DNA of 64,000 nucleotides from Alphaproteobacteria bacterium (lineage in GTDB: Bacteria > Pseudomonadota > Alphaproteobacteria > Rhodospirillales > Magnetovibrionaceae): positions 1-64,000 of the forward strand of contig JADGBG010000001.1 in the NCBI GenBank assembly GCA_015231605.1. Direction: 5' to 3'. How positions within the stretch are numbered: the stretch's first letter is position 1; each line of letters begins with the position of its first letter. A program made the position numbers and the translations under genes. Under the pieces are notes generated by a model. That model was not told the DNA's origin and did not search any database. It saw only the letters and a program-made list of their open reading frames with translations. Below are positions 35,039 through 43,821 of the stretch, piece after piece.

Positions 35039-35117
35039 GCGGCGAAACAATCCTTGAACCCCGCGTCCCGCCCCTTATGTTGATGGGGCTTGTTGACTGA
35101 TCGATGGGAACGACGTG

Positions 35118-35612
35118 ATGCACGATTCTGAGCGCGGGGTGGAAAAAGGCCGGTGTTCGGCGCAGTCCCCCATGGCGATTTTCGACCTCTACGGATTTTT
35201 CCACGGAACCTGGCGCTTTGAACGCAAGATTCACGACAGCGCGTCCAAGGACATCCGGGAAACCGAAGGCGGTGTCACGTTCACGCCCGACGGCGACGTG
35301 CCGGGCGCGCGGTTGCTGTACCGCGAAAGCGCGGAGCATGATGGGCCCGAGGCGCACAGCGTCCTGCCCCGGGATCTCGTCTTCAATTTCCCCACCATGA
35401 CCAAGGGTGAGGTCCGCTTCGCCGACGGGACCCTGTTTCACGTCCTGGATCTGGGGAAGGGGATCGTCCGCGTCCAATACGAGAATGGCAATGAAATTTA
35501 CCACGGACTGTACAGGGCCCTGGAATTCGGCTATTGGTTGTCGGTGTGGCGGATCGAAGGGGCGCGGTCCAACCAAATCATCACGACCCACTATCGCAGG
35601 CTTGATGGTTAG
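35118..35612 (+). CDS. DUF6314-like beta-barrel protein
   Basis: A 164-residue soluble protein. After a poorly conserved N-terminus it reads DLYGFFHGTWRFERKIHD, ending GYWLSVWRIEGARSNQIITTHYRR, a pattern of alternating strands seen in DUF6314-type proteins that may form a small lipocalin-like barrel. Function is unknown. A GTG one codon upstream is an alternative, and an internal ATG (MAIFDLYGFF) 19 codons in would also keep the conserved part. It precedes a response regulator by 54 nt. Confidence 0.65.
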   Translation: MHDSERGVEKGRCSAQSPMAIFDLYGFFHGTWRFERKIHDSASKDIRETEGGVTFTPDGDVPGARLLYRESAEHDGPEAHSVLPRDLVFNFPTMTKGEVRFADGTLFHVLDLGKGIVRVQYENGNEIYHGLYRALEFGYWLSVWRIEGARSNQIITTHYRRLDG

Positions 35613-35666
35613 GGGCGTTGGGCCTAAACTCTTGGAACTCTAGGTTTTCCTCGTATGGAGACGAAA

Positions 35667-36047
35667 ATGGCCAAGGGGACGGTTCTGTGCATAGAAGACG
35701 GCCCGGCCAACATGGCGTTGTTGAAGCATTATTTCGAGTGCGTCGACGACATCGAGATGCTCGCGGCAACCACGGCCGAGGAAGGGCTCGAACTGGCCCG
35801 CGCGCGCAAGCCGGGGCTGATCCTGATGGACATCCATCTGCCGGGCATGAGCGGCGTCGAAGCCGTGGCGAAGTTGCGCGAGGACCCGGAAACCAAGACC
35901 ATCCCCGTGATCGCCATCAGCGCAGACGCCATGCCGGAAGACATTCAGGTGGCCATCGATCAGGGCTTCAACGCCTACCTCACCAAGCCCATCCGCTTTC
36001 CCGTGCTGGAAGGCCTGATCGAGGAATTGATGATTTCCACCGAGTGA
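35667..36047 (+). CDS. single-domain response regulator
   Basis: The 126-residue protein is a lone receiver: CIEDGPANMALLKHYF, D-site in LILMDIHLPGMSGVEA, then ISADAM and LTKPI. There is no output domain, as in DivK/CheY-like relay proteins. It resembles the C-terminal receiver of the hybrid kinase at 49.6-52.3 kb (EDNPANISLME, LVLMDINLPGMNGIEA), so it may share partners. I chose the ATG preceded by GGAGACGAAA; an ATG four codons earlier is possible. Confidence 0.88.
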   Translation: MAKGTVLCIEDGPANMALLKHYFECVDDIEMLAATTAEEGLELARARKPGLILMDIHLPGMSGVEAVAKLREDPETKTIPVIAISADAMPEDIQVAIDQGFNAYLTKPIRFPVLEGLIEELMISTE

Positions 36048-36054
36048 GCGTTCT

Positions 36055-37647
36055 TCAGCCGAAGATCACCTTCGGCAGCCATGTCGCCAGGGCGGGGAAG
36101 GCGGCCAGCAGGATCAATCCCAAAATCTGGATGCCCACGAACGGCGCGACCCCCCGATAGATCTGCCCGGTGGTCACGTCCGCGGGCGCGACGCCACGCA
36201 GATAGAACAGGGCGAAGCCGAACGGCGGCGTGAGGAACGAAGTCTGCAGGTTCATCGCCATCATCACCCCCAGCCATACCGGGTTGATGTCCATCAGCAG
36301 CAGCACCGGCGCGACGATGGGCACCACCACGAACGTGATTTCGATGAAGTCCAGAATGAAGCCCAGCAGGAACATCACCGCCATCACGGTGATGATGGCG
36401 CCCCATTTTCCGCCCGGCATGCCGGTGAGCATGTCATGGACCAGATCGTCGCCGCCCAGGCCCCGAAACACCAGCGAAAACACCCCCGCGCCGATCAGGA
36501 TGACGAACACCATGGCGGTGATTTCCATGGTCGAGCGCATCACCGCCACCAGGACCCGGGCGCCGGTGTCGTCCTGGCGGGTGACGTAGGCCTGGCGCAC
36601 GCTGACGGCCAGTCCGAACAGCAACACCCCCGTGCACAGCAAGGCGAGGGCGATGGCCGCCATTTCAAGGCCCGAAATCTCGGCGCGTCCCATCCGCAGG
36701 TCCACGGTGTTGGCGAGGACCAGCATCACCACCAGCGCCAACGCGGCGGCGCGGATGGGCAGGGCGGCGCGGGGGCTGAAGCGGTGGCCGGCCAGCATCA
36801 ACGCGCCGACCGCGCCGACGGACGCGGCCTCGGTCGGCGTGGCGACGCCGGCCAGGATCGATCCCAGCACGGCGACGATCAGGATGATCGGCGGCAACAA
36901 GGCCTGGACGATGCGCAGCGCAAGTCCCTCGTCGGGGATGTCCTCGGCGGGAATGGGGGGGGAGCTTTCCGGGCGCAGCCACGCCACCAGGATCTGGTAG
37001 AGGATGTAGAGCGACACCAGCATCAGGCCGGGAATCAGGGCTCCGGCAAACAGATCGCCCACCGACACCGGCTCCGGAGACCAGTTGCCGAGCGCGCGTT
37101 GGGCGTCCATGTAGGTGTTGGAAATCTGGTCGCCCAGGATGACCAGGACGATGCTGGGGGGAATGATCTGGCCCAGCGTCCCGGCCGCGCAGATGGAACC
37201 GGCGGCGAGCGACGGATCATAGCCGCGCTTCAGCATGGTCGGCAGACTGAGAAGTCCCATGGTCACCACCGTCGCGCCGACGATGCCGGTACTGGCGGCC
37301 AGCAGCGCGCCCACCAGGGCCACGGATATGCCGATGCCGCCGCGCAGCGAGCCGAACAGCATGCCGAGGCTTTCCAGAAGTTCCTCGGCCACCTTGGAGC
37401 GTTCCAGCATCACCCCCATGAACACGAACAGGGGAACCGCGACCAGCGTGTCGTTGGTCATGGCCGTGCCGAAGATGCGCGACGGCATGGCCCCGAACAG
37501 CGAGAAATCGAACACGCCCAGGCCCCAGCCCACGCCGGCGAAGGCCAAGCCCGTACCCGCCAACGTGAAGGCCACCGGAAATCCGCCCATGAGCATCAGG
37601 CAGACGGCCAAGAACATGACGATGGCGAGAAGTTCGTTGATGGGCAT
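36055..37647 (-). CDS. dctM: TRAP transporter large permease (DctM)
   Basis: Secondary transporter subunit that moves an organic acid or similar solute with sodium. The 530-residue protein is mostly hydrophobic with about 12-14 membrane segments and the family patterns GGFPVAFTLAGTG, GSLRGGIGISVALVGALLAASTGIVGATVV and GTLGQIIPPSI. It is about 100 residues longer than the shortest DctM proteins because of a central insertion (about 290-370). It starts one base after the dctQ stop overlap (TGATG). Substrate cannot be read from sequence. Confidence 0.92.
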   Translation of the reverse strand: MPINELLAIVMFLAVCLMLMGGFPVAFTLAGTGLAFAGVGWGLGVFDFSLFGAMPSRIFGTAMTNDTLVAVPLFVFMGVMLERSKVAEELLESLGMLFGSLRGGIGISVALVGALLAASTGIVGATVVTMGLLSLPTMLKRGYDPSLAAGSICAAGTLGQIIPPSIVLVILGDQISNTYMDAQRALGNWSPEPVSVGDLFAGALIPGLMLVSLYILYQILVAWLRPESSPPIPAEDIPDEGLALRIVQALLPPIILIVAVLGSILAGVATPTEAASVGAVGALMLAGHRFSPRAALPIRAAALALVVMLVLANTVDLRMGRAEISGLEMAAIALALLCTGVLLFGLAVSVRQAYVTRQDDTGARVLVAVMRSTMEITAMVFVILIGAGVFSLVFRGLGGDDLVHDMLTGMPGGKWGAIITVMAVMFLLGFILDFIEITFVVVPIVAPVLLLMDINPVWLGVMMAMNLQTSFLTPPFGFALFYLRGVAPADVTTGQIYRGVAPFVGIQILGLILLAAFPALATWLPKVIFG

Positions 37648-38186
37648 CAGATCCGGGTCCCGTCCTCGCGTTCATGGTCGGGGTGGGCGCCCAGCATGAT
37701 CAGCAGGTTTTCGCTCAGCATCGCCAGGCCCTGCAAGCCCAACAGCGCGGCGAAGATCAGGATCAGGGATTTGAGCAGATAGACGATGGGCAGGCCACCA
37801 TCCCGAGAATGTTCGAGGATCGCCCAGGACTGCGCCACATAGGGCCACGACCACCACCACAGCAGGACGCACACCGGCAACAGCAAAAAGACGGCGCCAA
37901 GCACGTTGGCCAACGCTTTGCGGCGCGGCGGGAAACGGTGGTAGAAAATATCGACCCGCACGTGGCCTTCGTGCATCAGGGTGTAACCCGCGCCCAGCAG
38001 GAACAGGATCGAGTGAAAATACAGCACGCCGTCCTGCATCCATTTGTAATTGACGCTGAACACGTAGCGCAGCACGACCACCAGGAACTGGTTCAGGACC
38101 ATCGCCATGGCCGCCCACGACGCCACGCGCCCGATGGTGCGGTTCAGGGTGTCGATCCCCCTGTGCAGCGTCAAAAGAAAGGTCAT
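37647..38186 (-). CDS. dctQ: TRAP transporter small permease (DctQ)
   Basis: The 179-residue inner-membrane protein has four hydrophobic segments and the DctQ features VVLRYVFSVNYKWMQDGVLYFHSILFLLGAGYTL and EGHVRVDIFYHRFP. It pairs with the large permease encoded immediately downstream. A strong hairpin lies between it and dctP. Confidence 0.92.
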   Translation of the reverse strand: MTFLLTLHRGIDTLNRTIGRVASWAAMAMVLNQFLVVVLRYVFSVNYKWMQDGVLYFHSILFLLGAGYTLMHEGHVRVDIFYHRFPPRRKALANVLGAVFLLLPVCVLLWWWSWPYVAQSWAILEHSRDGGLPIVYLLKSLILIFAALLGLQGLAMLSENLLIMLGAHPDHEREDGTRI

Positions 38187-38240
38187 CGAACCCGTATCCA
38201 GGGAATGGTCGGTGGGCGGCGTCCCGCATTATAGGCAAAA

Positions 38241-38273
38241 AAACGGCCGGATGAACACTCCATCCGGCCGTTT
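38241..38273. terminator. bidirectional hairpin between dctP and dctQ
   Basis: Arms AAACGGCCGGATG and CATCCGGCCGTTT form a perfect 13-bp stem with a 7-base loop, with A runs on one side and T runs on the other, so it has the form of a rho-independent terminator on both strands. Being inside dctPQM, it likely works as an attenuator that leaves more dctP than permease mRNA. Confidence 0.75.
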
Positions 38274-38288
38274 CTTTTTGGTGCTCCG

Positions 38289-39398
38289 TCAGGCGCCCAA
38301 TTGTTTGTCCAACCTTCGCGCGGCAGCGAAGGCGAATTCGGACAGCGCGTTCCACCCGTAGGCCTTTTTGCGGAAGTCCATGAAGCTGTCGTAGACCTTG
38401 CGGGTGGCGTCGTCCGTGGCGGCGACGGAGGCCAGAACGTCGGACGAGGCGTCGGCGATGGCCTTGAGAATGTCGTCGGACATGCGGCGCAGTTGCACCT
38501 TGTGCTGCGTGACCAGGGTGTTCAACGCATCGCCGTTGTTGGCGTTGTATTCGGCCAGCATGTTGTTGTTGGCGGACGCGCAGGCGTGGGCGATCAGCGC
38601 CTGTTCCGATGTGCTCAGGCTGTCCCAGACGGTCTTGTTGATGCCGGCGCTGAGCGTCGAACCCGGTTCGTGGAAGCCGGGGTAGTAGTAGAATTTCGCG
38701 ACCTTGTAGAAGCCCATGGCGAGGTCGTTCCACGGGCCGATCCATTCGGTGGCGTCGATGGTGCCGCTTTGCAGCGCGGGGAAGATGTCGCCGCCCGCCA
38801 TGGTCACGGACGCCGCGCCCAGATGGCTGAGAACTTCGCCGCCCAAGCCGGGCATGCGGATCTTCAGACCCTGGTAGTCCTCGGTGGTGTTGATTTCCTT
38901 GTTGTACCAGCCCGCCATCTGCACGCCGGTATTGCCGGCGGCGAACCCCTTGATGTTGAATTGGGCCGACAACTCGTCCCACAGGGCCTGGCCGCCGCCG
39001 TAATTCAGCCAGGCGTCGTTTTCATTGGCGGTGTGGCCGAAAGGCACTGCGGTGAAGAAGTTGAAGGCCTTGGACTTGCCCTGCCAGTAATATTCCGCGC
39101 CATGGTACATATCGGCCGTGCCGTTGGACACGGCGTCGAAGGATTCCAGAGCGGGAACCAATTCGCCGGCGCTGTACAGCTTGATCGTGATCGCGCCGTC
39201 CGACATGGCGGTGATGGCGTCCGCCAGGCGCTGTGCCCCGGTACCCACGCCTGGGAAACCCTTCGGCCATGTGGTGACCATCCTCAATTCCCGCGTCTTC
39301 TTGACGACGGCGGGCGCGGCGAGCGCCTGTTTGTTCGCGCCCAGCGCGATCGCGCCCGCGGCAACGGCCGCGCCCTTGAAGAAATCACGACGTTTCAT
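38289..39398 (-). CDS. dctP: TRAP transporter periplasmic binding protein (DctP)
   Basis: The 369-residue precursor has a Tat signal (MKRRDFFKGAAVAAGAIALG, RRDFF motif), so it is folded before export. The mature protein matches the DctP family of the mannitol/chloroaromatic-type TRAP systems (LRMVTTWPKGFPGVGTGAQRLADAI, the GLKIRMPGLGGEV segment, and TEWIGPWNDLAMGFYKVAKFYYYPGF with the ligand-contact region). The upstream frame is open for 12 more codons, but the twin-arginine start is clear. First gene of the dctPQM operon. Confidence 0.93.
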   Translation of the reverse strand: MKRRDFFKGAAVAAGAIALGANKQALAAPAVVKKTRELRMVTTWPKGFPGVGTGAQRLADAITAMSDGAITIKLYSAGELVPALESFDAVSNGTADMYHGAEYYWQGKSKAFNFFTAVPFGHTANENDAWLNYGGGQALWDELSAQFNIKGFAAGNTGVQMAGWYNKEINTTEDYQGLKIRMPGLGGEVLSHLGAASVTMAGGDIFPALQSGTIDATEWIGPWNDLAMGFYKVAKFYYYPGFHEPGSTLSAGINKTVWDSLSTSEQALIAHACASANNNMLAEYNANNGDALNTLVTQHKVQLRRMSDDILKAIADASSDVLASVAATDDATRKVYDSFMDFRKKAYGWNALSEFAFAAARRLDKQLGA

Positions 39399-39491
39399 GC
39401 TGAGAATCCCCCTGTCACAGATGTAAAATTGCAAAAGATATCATGGCCTAAACTGTATCGCGCGCCGCCAAGGACGCGCAATACCATCTTC

Positions 39492-39673
39492 GCACTAGAC
39501 CTGGGCAATCGGGTGAAAACCCGCTCGCCCTTATGGTTTCCCCCCTCAAGAGCCGGGCGGGCGCGTCCGCGCCCTTGGGCTCGCTCCGCGCGGCCGCAAT
39601 GGCCGTTGGAAAGCCTCTTTCCAGGCGACGATGGAGGAGTGTTTCCTTCGCCCGGTTGCCCTGCGCACTAGAC
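39492..39673. mobile_element. candidate non-autonomous insertion (MITE-like) downstream of bpt
   Basis: Imperfect terminal inverted repeats (CTGGGCAATCGGGTGAA at 39501-39517 and the complement of TTCGCCCGGTTGCCCTGC at 39647-39664) bound about 164 bp. The element is flanked by identical 9-bp direct repeats GCACTAGAC (39492-39500 and 39665-39673), as expected of a target-site duplication. The right copy contains the bpt stop codon. The interior has short hairpins (TGGAAAG-CCT-CTTTCCA) and no credible gene. I do not recognise the family. Confidence 0.5.
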
Positions 39674-40396
39674 GGTTCCGTCGAGGCGTTCCCAGCCGCG
39701 AGGCGTATAGGCCTCCAGTGGCCGGTAGTTGCGTTTGTAGTCCATCTTGCGGCAGTCTTCGACCCAATAACCGAGGTAGACATGGTCAAGCCCCATCTCC
39801 CGGGCGCGCTCCACCAGCCAAAGCACCATGAAAACACCCAGGCTGCGCTTTTCCTGTTCAACGTCGTAGAAACTGTAGACGGCGCTCAAGCCGCAGGCCA
39901 ACCGGTCCACCAGGCAGGCCGCCACGAGCGTGTCGGCGCCGTCGCGAAATTCGACCACCTGGGAATTCACGGGCGTGTCCTCGATCAGTCCGCGGTAGTC
40001 CATGTCGTCCATGCCCGCCATGTCGCCGTCGCCGTGGCGCGCGGTGATATAGGCCTGAAACAGCCGGAATTGTTCCGGGGTGGCCACCGGGGGGCGTTCG
40101 TCGGCGCGCACGTCGGCGTTGCGGTTGAAAATCCGCCGTTGCGTCTTGTTGGGGCGGAACTCACGCACGGGGATGCGCACCGACACGCACGCGCTACAGC
40201 CCTCGCAGACCGGCGTGTAGGCGATGGTGTGACTGCGCCGGAAACCGGCCATGGACAATTGGTCGTTCATGACCGGGGCAAGGGGAAGGAGCAGTTCCGT
40301 CACCAGACGGCGTTCCGTGCGACCGGCCAGGTACGGGCAGGGCAGGGGCGCGGTGGTGAAGAAGAAATGCGCTCCGGTGGTGGGGGCGTGTCTCAT
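39668..40396 (-). CDS. bpt: aspartate/glutamate leucyltransferase (Ate/Bpt-type aminoacyl-tRNA-protein transferase)
   Basis: Adds leucine (or arginine) from aminoacyl-tRNA to protein N-termini, marking them for ClpS/ClpAP degradation. The 242-residue protein has the N-terminal FFFTTAPLPCPYL, YTPVCEGCSACVSVRIPV with its cysteines, and YLGYWVEDCRKMDYKRNYRPLE near the C-terminus. The frame opens 15 codons earlier, but MRHAPTTG gives the family start. The bacterial Bpt form usually transfers leucine; specificity is inferred. The stop codon lies inside a 9-bp direct repeat bordering a small insertion. Confidence 0.92.
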   Translation of the reverse strand: MRHAPTTGAHFFFTTAPLPCPYLAGRTERRLVTELLLPLAPVMNDQLSMAGFRRSHTIAYTPVCEGCSACVSVRIPVREFRPNKTQRRIFNRNADVRADERPPVATPEQFRLFQAYITARHGDGDMAGMDDMDYRGLIEDTPVNSQVVEFRDGADTLVAACLVDRLACGLSAVYSFYDVEQEKRSLGVFMVLWLVERAREMGLDHVYLGYWVEDCRKMDYKRNYRPLEAYTPRGWERLDGTV

Positions 40397-40471
40397 TGCC
40401 TGCGGCCAGTCCCTCAAATCAGCTCGTGACCATGAAAGCAAACAATGGCGGCTCGTGGCAAGGGGCGGGGA

Positions 40472-41398
40472 TCATTCCCCGCTGATGATGCTGGGCGGCG
40501 GCCCCTGGGGCGCCGTGGGCTGTTGTTCGCCGGTGCCGCGCAACAAAATGATGGAGAGGCGGCGGTTGCGCGCGTTTTTCGGATCGTCCGGCAGCAACGG
40601 TTCATTGGCGGCCTTGCCGACGATGTGCGACAGGCGTTTCTCCGGAACGCCGAGGCCCAACAGGCCGCGGCGGGCGGAGTTGGCGCGGTCTGCGGACAGT
40701 TCCCAGTTGGTGTACCCGGCGTTCCGTCCACCCATGGGCACCGCGTCGGTGTGGCCGGTGATGGAAATGTCTTGGGGCATCTTCATGATGACGCCCGACA
40801 CAAGCTTCAGAACCCGTTCGGTGTGCTCGAACATGTTGGAGCTGCCGGACGGGAACATCGCCAGCCCGTCCTGGTCGACGATTTGGATGCGCAGCCCTTC
40901 CGGCGTTTCGTCCACCATCAGGCTTTCCGCCATTTGTTGGAACTCGGGCAGGGTCTCCATGGCCTCCTTCAGTTCGTTTTTGGCTTCTTCGAACTGCTTT
41001 TCCTCGGCCTGTTTCTGAACTTCCTCGGCGCTATCGGTCGTGGTTTCAGGGGTGTCCTGCATGTCCTCGCCGCCGGAGCCGGCCTTGGGCGGGGGCAGGT
41101 CCATGGTCACCGACGGGCGGCTCACCGTGTCTTCCATGGACCCGTCGACGGCGACCGTGGTGCCGCCCAGGATCTGGCCCGAGCCGCTCTGCGAGGTCGA
41201 GGTGACGGTGGGCGCGAAATAGTCCGCGATGCCTTCCAACTGTTCCTGGGACGCCGCGTTCAACAACCACAACAGCAAGAAGAACGCCATCATGGCGGTC
41301 ACGAAGTCGGCGTATGCGATTTTCCACGCGCCGCCGTGGTGGCCGTGGCCACCCTTCTTGATCTTCTTGACGATGATCGGTTGTTTTTTGTCGGCCAC
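40472..41398 (-). CDS. motB: flagellar motor stator protein MotB
   Basis: The 308-residue protein has one transmembrane helix (about 27-49) with the essential proton-binding D31 in AYADFVTAMMAFFLLLWLL, a periplasmic linker rich in Gly/Ser/Thr/Glu (about 55-160), and a C-terminal OmpA/MotB peptidoglycan-binding domain (SITGHTDAVP, NWELSADRANSARRGLLGLGV, NRRLSIILL). Aspartate and flanking residues suggest a proton-type stator. It follows motA by 32 nt. Confidence 0.95.
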   Translation of the reverse strand: MADKKQPIIVKKIKKGGHGHHGGAWKIAYADFVTAMMAFFLLLWLLNAASQEQLEGIADYFAPTVTSTSQSGSGQILGGTTVAVDGSMEDTVSRPSVTMDLPPPKAGSGGEDMQDTPETTTDSAEEVQKQAEEKQFEEAKNELKEAMETLPEFQQMAESLMVDETPEGLRIQIVDQDGLAMFPSGSSNMFEHTERVLKLVSGVIMKMPQDISITGHTDAVPMGGRNAGYTNWELSADRANSARRGLLGLGVPEKRLSHIVGKAANEPLLPDDPKNARNRRLSIILLRGTGEQQPTAPQGPPPSIISGE

Positions 41399-41430
41399 GT
41401 TGGTCTCCGCGCGTTCCGGCCTTCAGAGCG

Positions 41431-42294
41431 CTATTCAGGATTTCCGATGTTGGAAAGCGCGTCTTCGAGTTCCTTGAACGTCGGGCGCACATGGTGCGGG
41501 ATCGTCTTGCGCGCGAATTCGATGGACACCTGCGGGGCGTAGCCTTGCATGTGCGCGATGACTCCGGCCTTCATGCAGGCGAAATAGGCGCCTTCCTCGG
41601 TGAAGGTCGCGCCGAGCGACTGGCCCATCGGGGTCACGAAGCCGTACGAGAACAAAATACCCGAGAACGTCCCGACCAGAGCGGCGCCGATCAGGTGGCC
41701 GAGGATTTCCGGGGGTTCGGAAATCGATCCCATGGTGTGGATGACGCCCAGCACGGCGGCGACGATGCCGAGCGCCGGCAGACCTTCGCCCAACCCCACC
41801 ATGGCGGCGGAAATGGCGTGCATGTGTTCGTGGTGGTTTTCCAATTCGACGTCCATGATGTCGGCGACTTCATGAGGATTCGAAACGCCCAACGTCAGCA
41901 TGCGCAGATAGTCGCACAGGAATTCCAAGGCGTGATGGTCATGCGCGAAGGACGGGAACTGGTTGAATATGGCGCTGTCGTGTGGGTTTTCCACATGGCC
42001 TTCCAGCGCCAGGTCGCCTTTGCTCTTCGCCAATTTGAACAGGGAATACAGAACCGCGAGAATGTCGAGGTAACTGCTTTTTTTGTAGGCGGGACCCTTG
42101 ATCAGCTTGGAAAGGTTGCCGAGAACCCCCTTGAGGATCGGAGCCGGGTTGGCGATGGCGAACGCGCCGAGACCGCCGCCGAAGATGATCAGGAATTCAA
42201 GGGGCTGCCACAGAACCTCGATGTGGCCGTCGGCCATGACATAGCCGCCAAGGACGCACCCGATAACAGCAACGAAGCCAACAATGAATTTCAT
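41431..42294 (-). CDS. motA: flagellar motor stator protein MotA
   Basis: The 287-residue inner-membrane protein has four hydrophobic segments (two near the N-terminus, two near 165-220), a cytoplasmic domain that contacts the rotor (about 60-160), and the MotA signature GLGEGLPALGIVAAVLGVIHTMG followed by LGHLIGAALVGTFSGILFSYGF. The first stator gene of a two-gene minus-strand operon. No other flagellar genes are in the window. Confidence 0.95.
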   Translation of the reverse strand: MKFIVGFVAVIGCVLGGYVMADGHIEVLWQPLEFLIIFGGGLGAFAIANPAPILKGVLGNLSKLIKGPAYKKSSYLDILAVLYSLFKLAKSKGDLALEGHVENPHDSAIFNQFPSFAHDHHALEFLCDYLRMLTLGVSNPHEVADIMDVELENHHEHMHAISAAMVGLGEGLPALGIVAAVLGVIHTMGSISEPPEILGHLIGAALVGTFSGILFSYGFVTPMGQSLGATFTEEGAYFACMKAGVIAHMQGYAPQVSIEFARKTIPHHVRPTFKELEDALSNIGNPE

Positions 42295-42505
42295 ACGTAG
42301 AGGTATCCCAAGAACAACGGCGCCGCATCGGTTTCGGTCAGCGGATTTTTACGAACATTACCGATTGTAATGGGTTAAGATCAAGAGAATTCCCCATGAT
42401 GACAAGGACTTTCTGATCAATTTTTCCACGATGACGCGATTTATGGACATTCGCGTGGGAACGTCCTAGATAACGGAGGACAGCCACCATCATGAAGGAA
42501 AGACC

Positions 42506-42994
42506 GTGAGCGCCATCGACGAACGAACCTTTCGCAACGTGACGGGACGGTTCGCAACCGGGATTTGCGTTTTGAGCGCGCGTCATGCCGACGGCTTTCC
42601 CATCGGCATGACCGTCAACTCCTTTTCATCGGTGTCCTTGAACCCGCCATTGGTCCTGGTGTGTTTGTCCAAGGAGGTGCGCCGCGCCGAAGTCATTCTC
42701 GGCGCTCCGGCATTCAACCTGTCCATTCTGGCGGGGGACCATCAGGAACTTTCCGGTCATTTCGCCCGTCACGGGATGGGCGAATTTCCCGAGGGCGCGG
42801 ACTTTCCCCTGGGCGTGAACGGCGTGCCGTTCATGCCGGGCGCGTTGGCCGTCCTGGAATGCACGCCGGAAGCCCGTCTGCCCGGTGGGGATCACGACAT
42901 TCTTCTGGGCCGGGTCACGACCCTGAGCGAAGGCGAAGGGGACGATCCCTTGTTGTATTTCGCGGGCGGTTACCGTCGGCTGAGCCGGGATTGA
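42506..42994 (+). CDS. flavin reductase-like FMN-binding protein
   Basis: The 162-residue protein has the flavin-reductase split-barrel pattern FRNVTGRFATGICVLSARH, GMTVNSFSSVSLNPPLVLVC and HDILLGRV, with the FARHG segment in the middle. Members reduce FMN or FAD with NAD(P)H for a partner monooxygenase or in flavin metabolism; no monooxygenase gene is next to it. GTG start. The next gene begins 3 nt after its stop, so the two are probably co-transcribed. Confidence 0.88.
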   Translation: MSAIDERTFRNVTGRFATGICVLSARHADGFPIGMTVNSFSSVSLNPPLVLVCLSKEVRRAEVILGAPAFNLSILAGDHQELSGHFARHGMGEFPEGADFPLGVNGVPFMPGALAVLECTPEARLPGGDHDILLGRVTTLSEGEGDDPLLYFAGGYRRLSRD

Positions 42995-42997
42995 ACG

Positions 42998-43813
42998 GTG
43001 CTGGAAGGGCGGCTCGACCGATTTGGTTTGTTGCCGCGCGTTCTGGCGGGGCAGGTCGCCGCGCTGATTTCCGTCGGCGCGCTGGCCGTGTCCTGGAAGC
43101 TGCAATACGGCGTCGATCCCGCCGATCCGGTCGTTCGCTCCTTTTCGGCCCATTGGATTTATCTCGATGCCGTTATCGCGGTTGCGTTCAGCGGCGGCTT
43201 CGGCCTGCGGCGGTGGTGGCTGGCCGTGCAGTGCGCTCTTCCAATCGCCGCCTGGCAGGCCTTGCGGTTCGACCTTCCGCCGTGGATCTTCCTGATCGCG
43301 TTTGTGATTCTGTTCGCGGTCTACAGCAACGCGTCCGCCGAACGGGTGCCGTTGTATCTGACCAACCGCACCACATGGGCCGCCTTGGGCGAAGTGTTGG
43401 TCGGCGAGATGGAGGGCCGCGACTTCACGGGCCGCCGCCCCGTGTTTTTCGATCTGGGCTCGGGGGTGGGCGGTACGCTCGCCTACCTGGCGGGCAGTCG
43501 GCCGGAGTGGGATGTGGTGGGGGTGGAAACCGCGCCGGGGCCCTACGTCGTCGGTTGGTTGCGCGCGCTGCCCCACGCCAACGCCCAGGTGCGATTCGTA
43601 AGCCTGTGGGACACGGACTTGAGCGGCGCGGACGTGGTCTACGCCTTTCTATCACCCGCGCCGATGGACCGGTTGCTGGAAAAGGCGCGCCGTGAAATGC
43701 GGCCGGGCGCGCTGTTCGTCAGCAACTCCTTCTGGTCGCCGGACGCGCCGTGGGATGGCGAGATCGAGGTCGATGATGCCCGAAAAACACGCTTGTTTTT
43801 CATCAGGTTATAG
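42998..43813 (+). CDS. membrane-anchored class I SAM-dependent methyltransferase
   Basis: The 271-residue protein has three or four hydrophobic segments in the N-terminal half (about 17-33, 53-68, 74-90, 95-110) and a Rossmann methyltransferase domain behind them, with VFFDLGSGVGGTLAYLAG as the SAM loop, VVGVETAPGPY, and DLSGADVVYAFLSPAPMDRLLEKA. Its substrate is unknown; the architecture suggests a methyltransferase acting at the inner membrane. GTG start directly after the flavin reductase gene. It is convergent with ilvA, 8 nt apart. Confidence 0.8.
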   Translation: MLEGRLDRFGLLPRVLAGQVAALISVGALAVSWKLQYGVDPADPVVRSFSAHWIYLDAVIAVAFSGGFGLRRWWLAVQCALPIAAWQALRFDLPPWIFLIAFVILFAVYSNASAERVPLYLTNRTTWAALGEVLVGEMEGRDFTGRRPVFFDLGSGVGGTLAYLAGSRPEWDVVGVETAPGPYVVGWLRALPHANAQVRFVSLWDTDLSGADVVYAFLSPAPMDRLLEKARREMRPGALFVSNSFWSPDAPWDGEIEVDDARKTRLFFIRL

Positions 43814-43821
43814 CGCTTTTT

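Noticed and set aside
35070-35089. Hairpin GCCCC/GGGGC after parC
   Set aside because: The stem is only 5 bp with a 10-base loop and no T run follows, so it is not a convincing terminator.
42295-42420. Possible flagellar sigma28 promoter upstream of motA on the minus strand
   Set aside because: The best match (TAATGTTC, then GCTGACCG) has a short spacer and only four of eight bases in the -10 element. Too weak to call.
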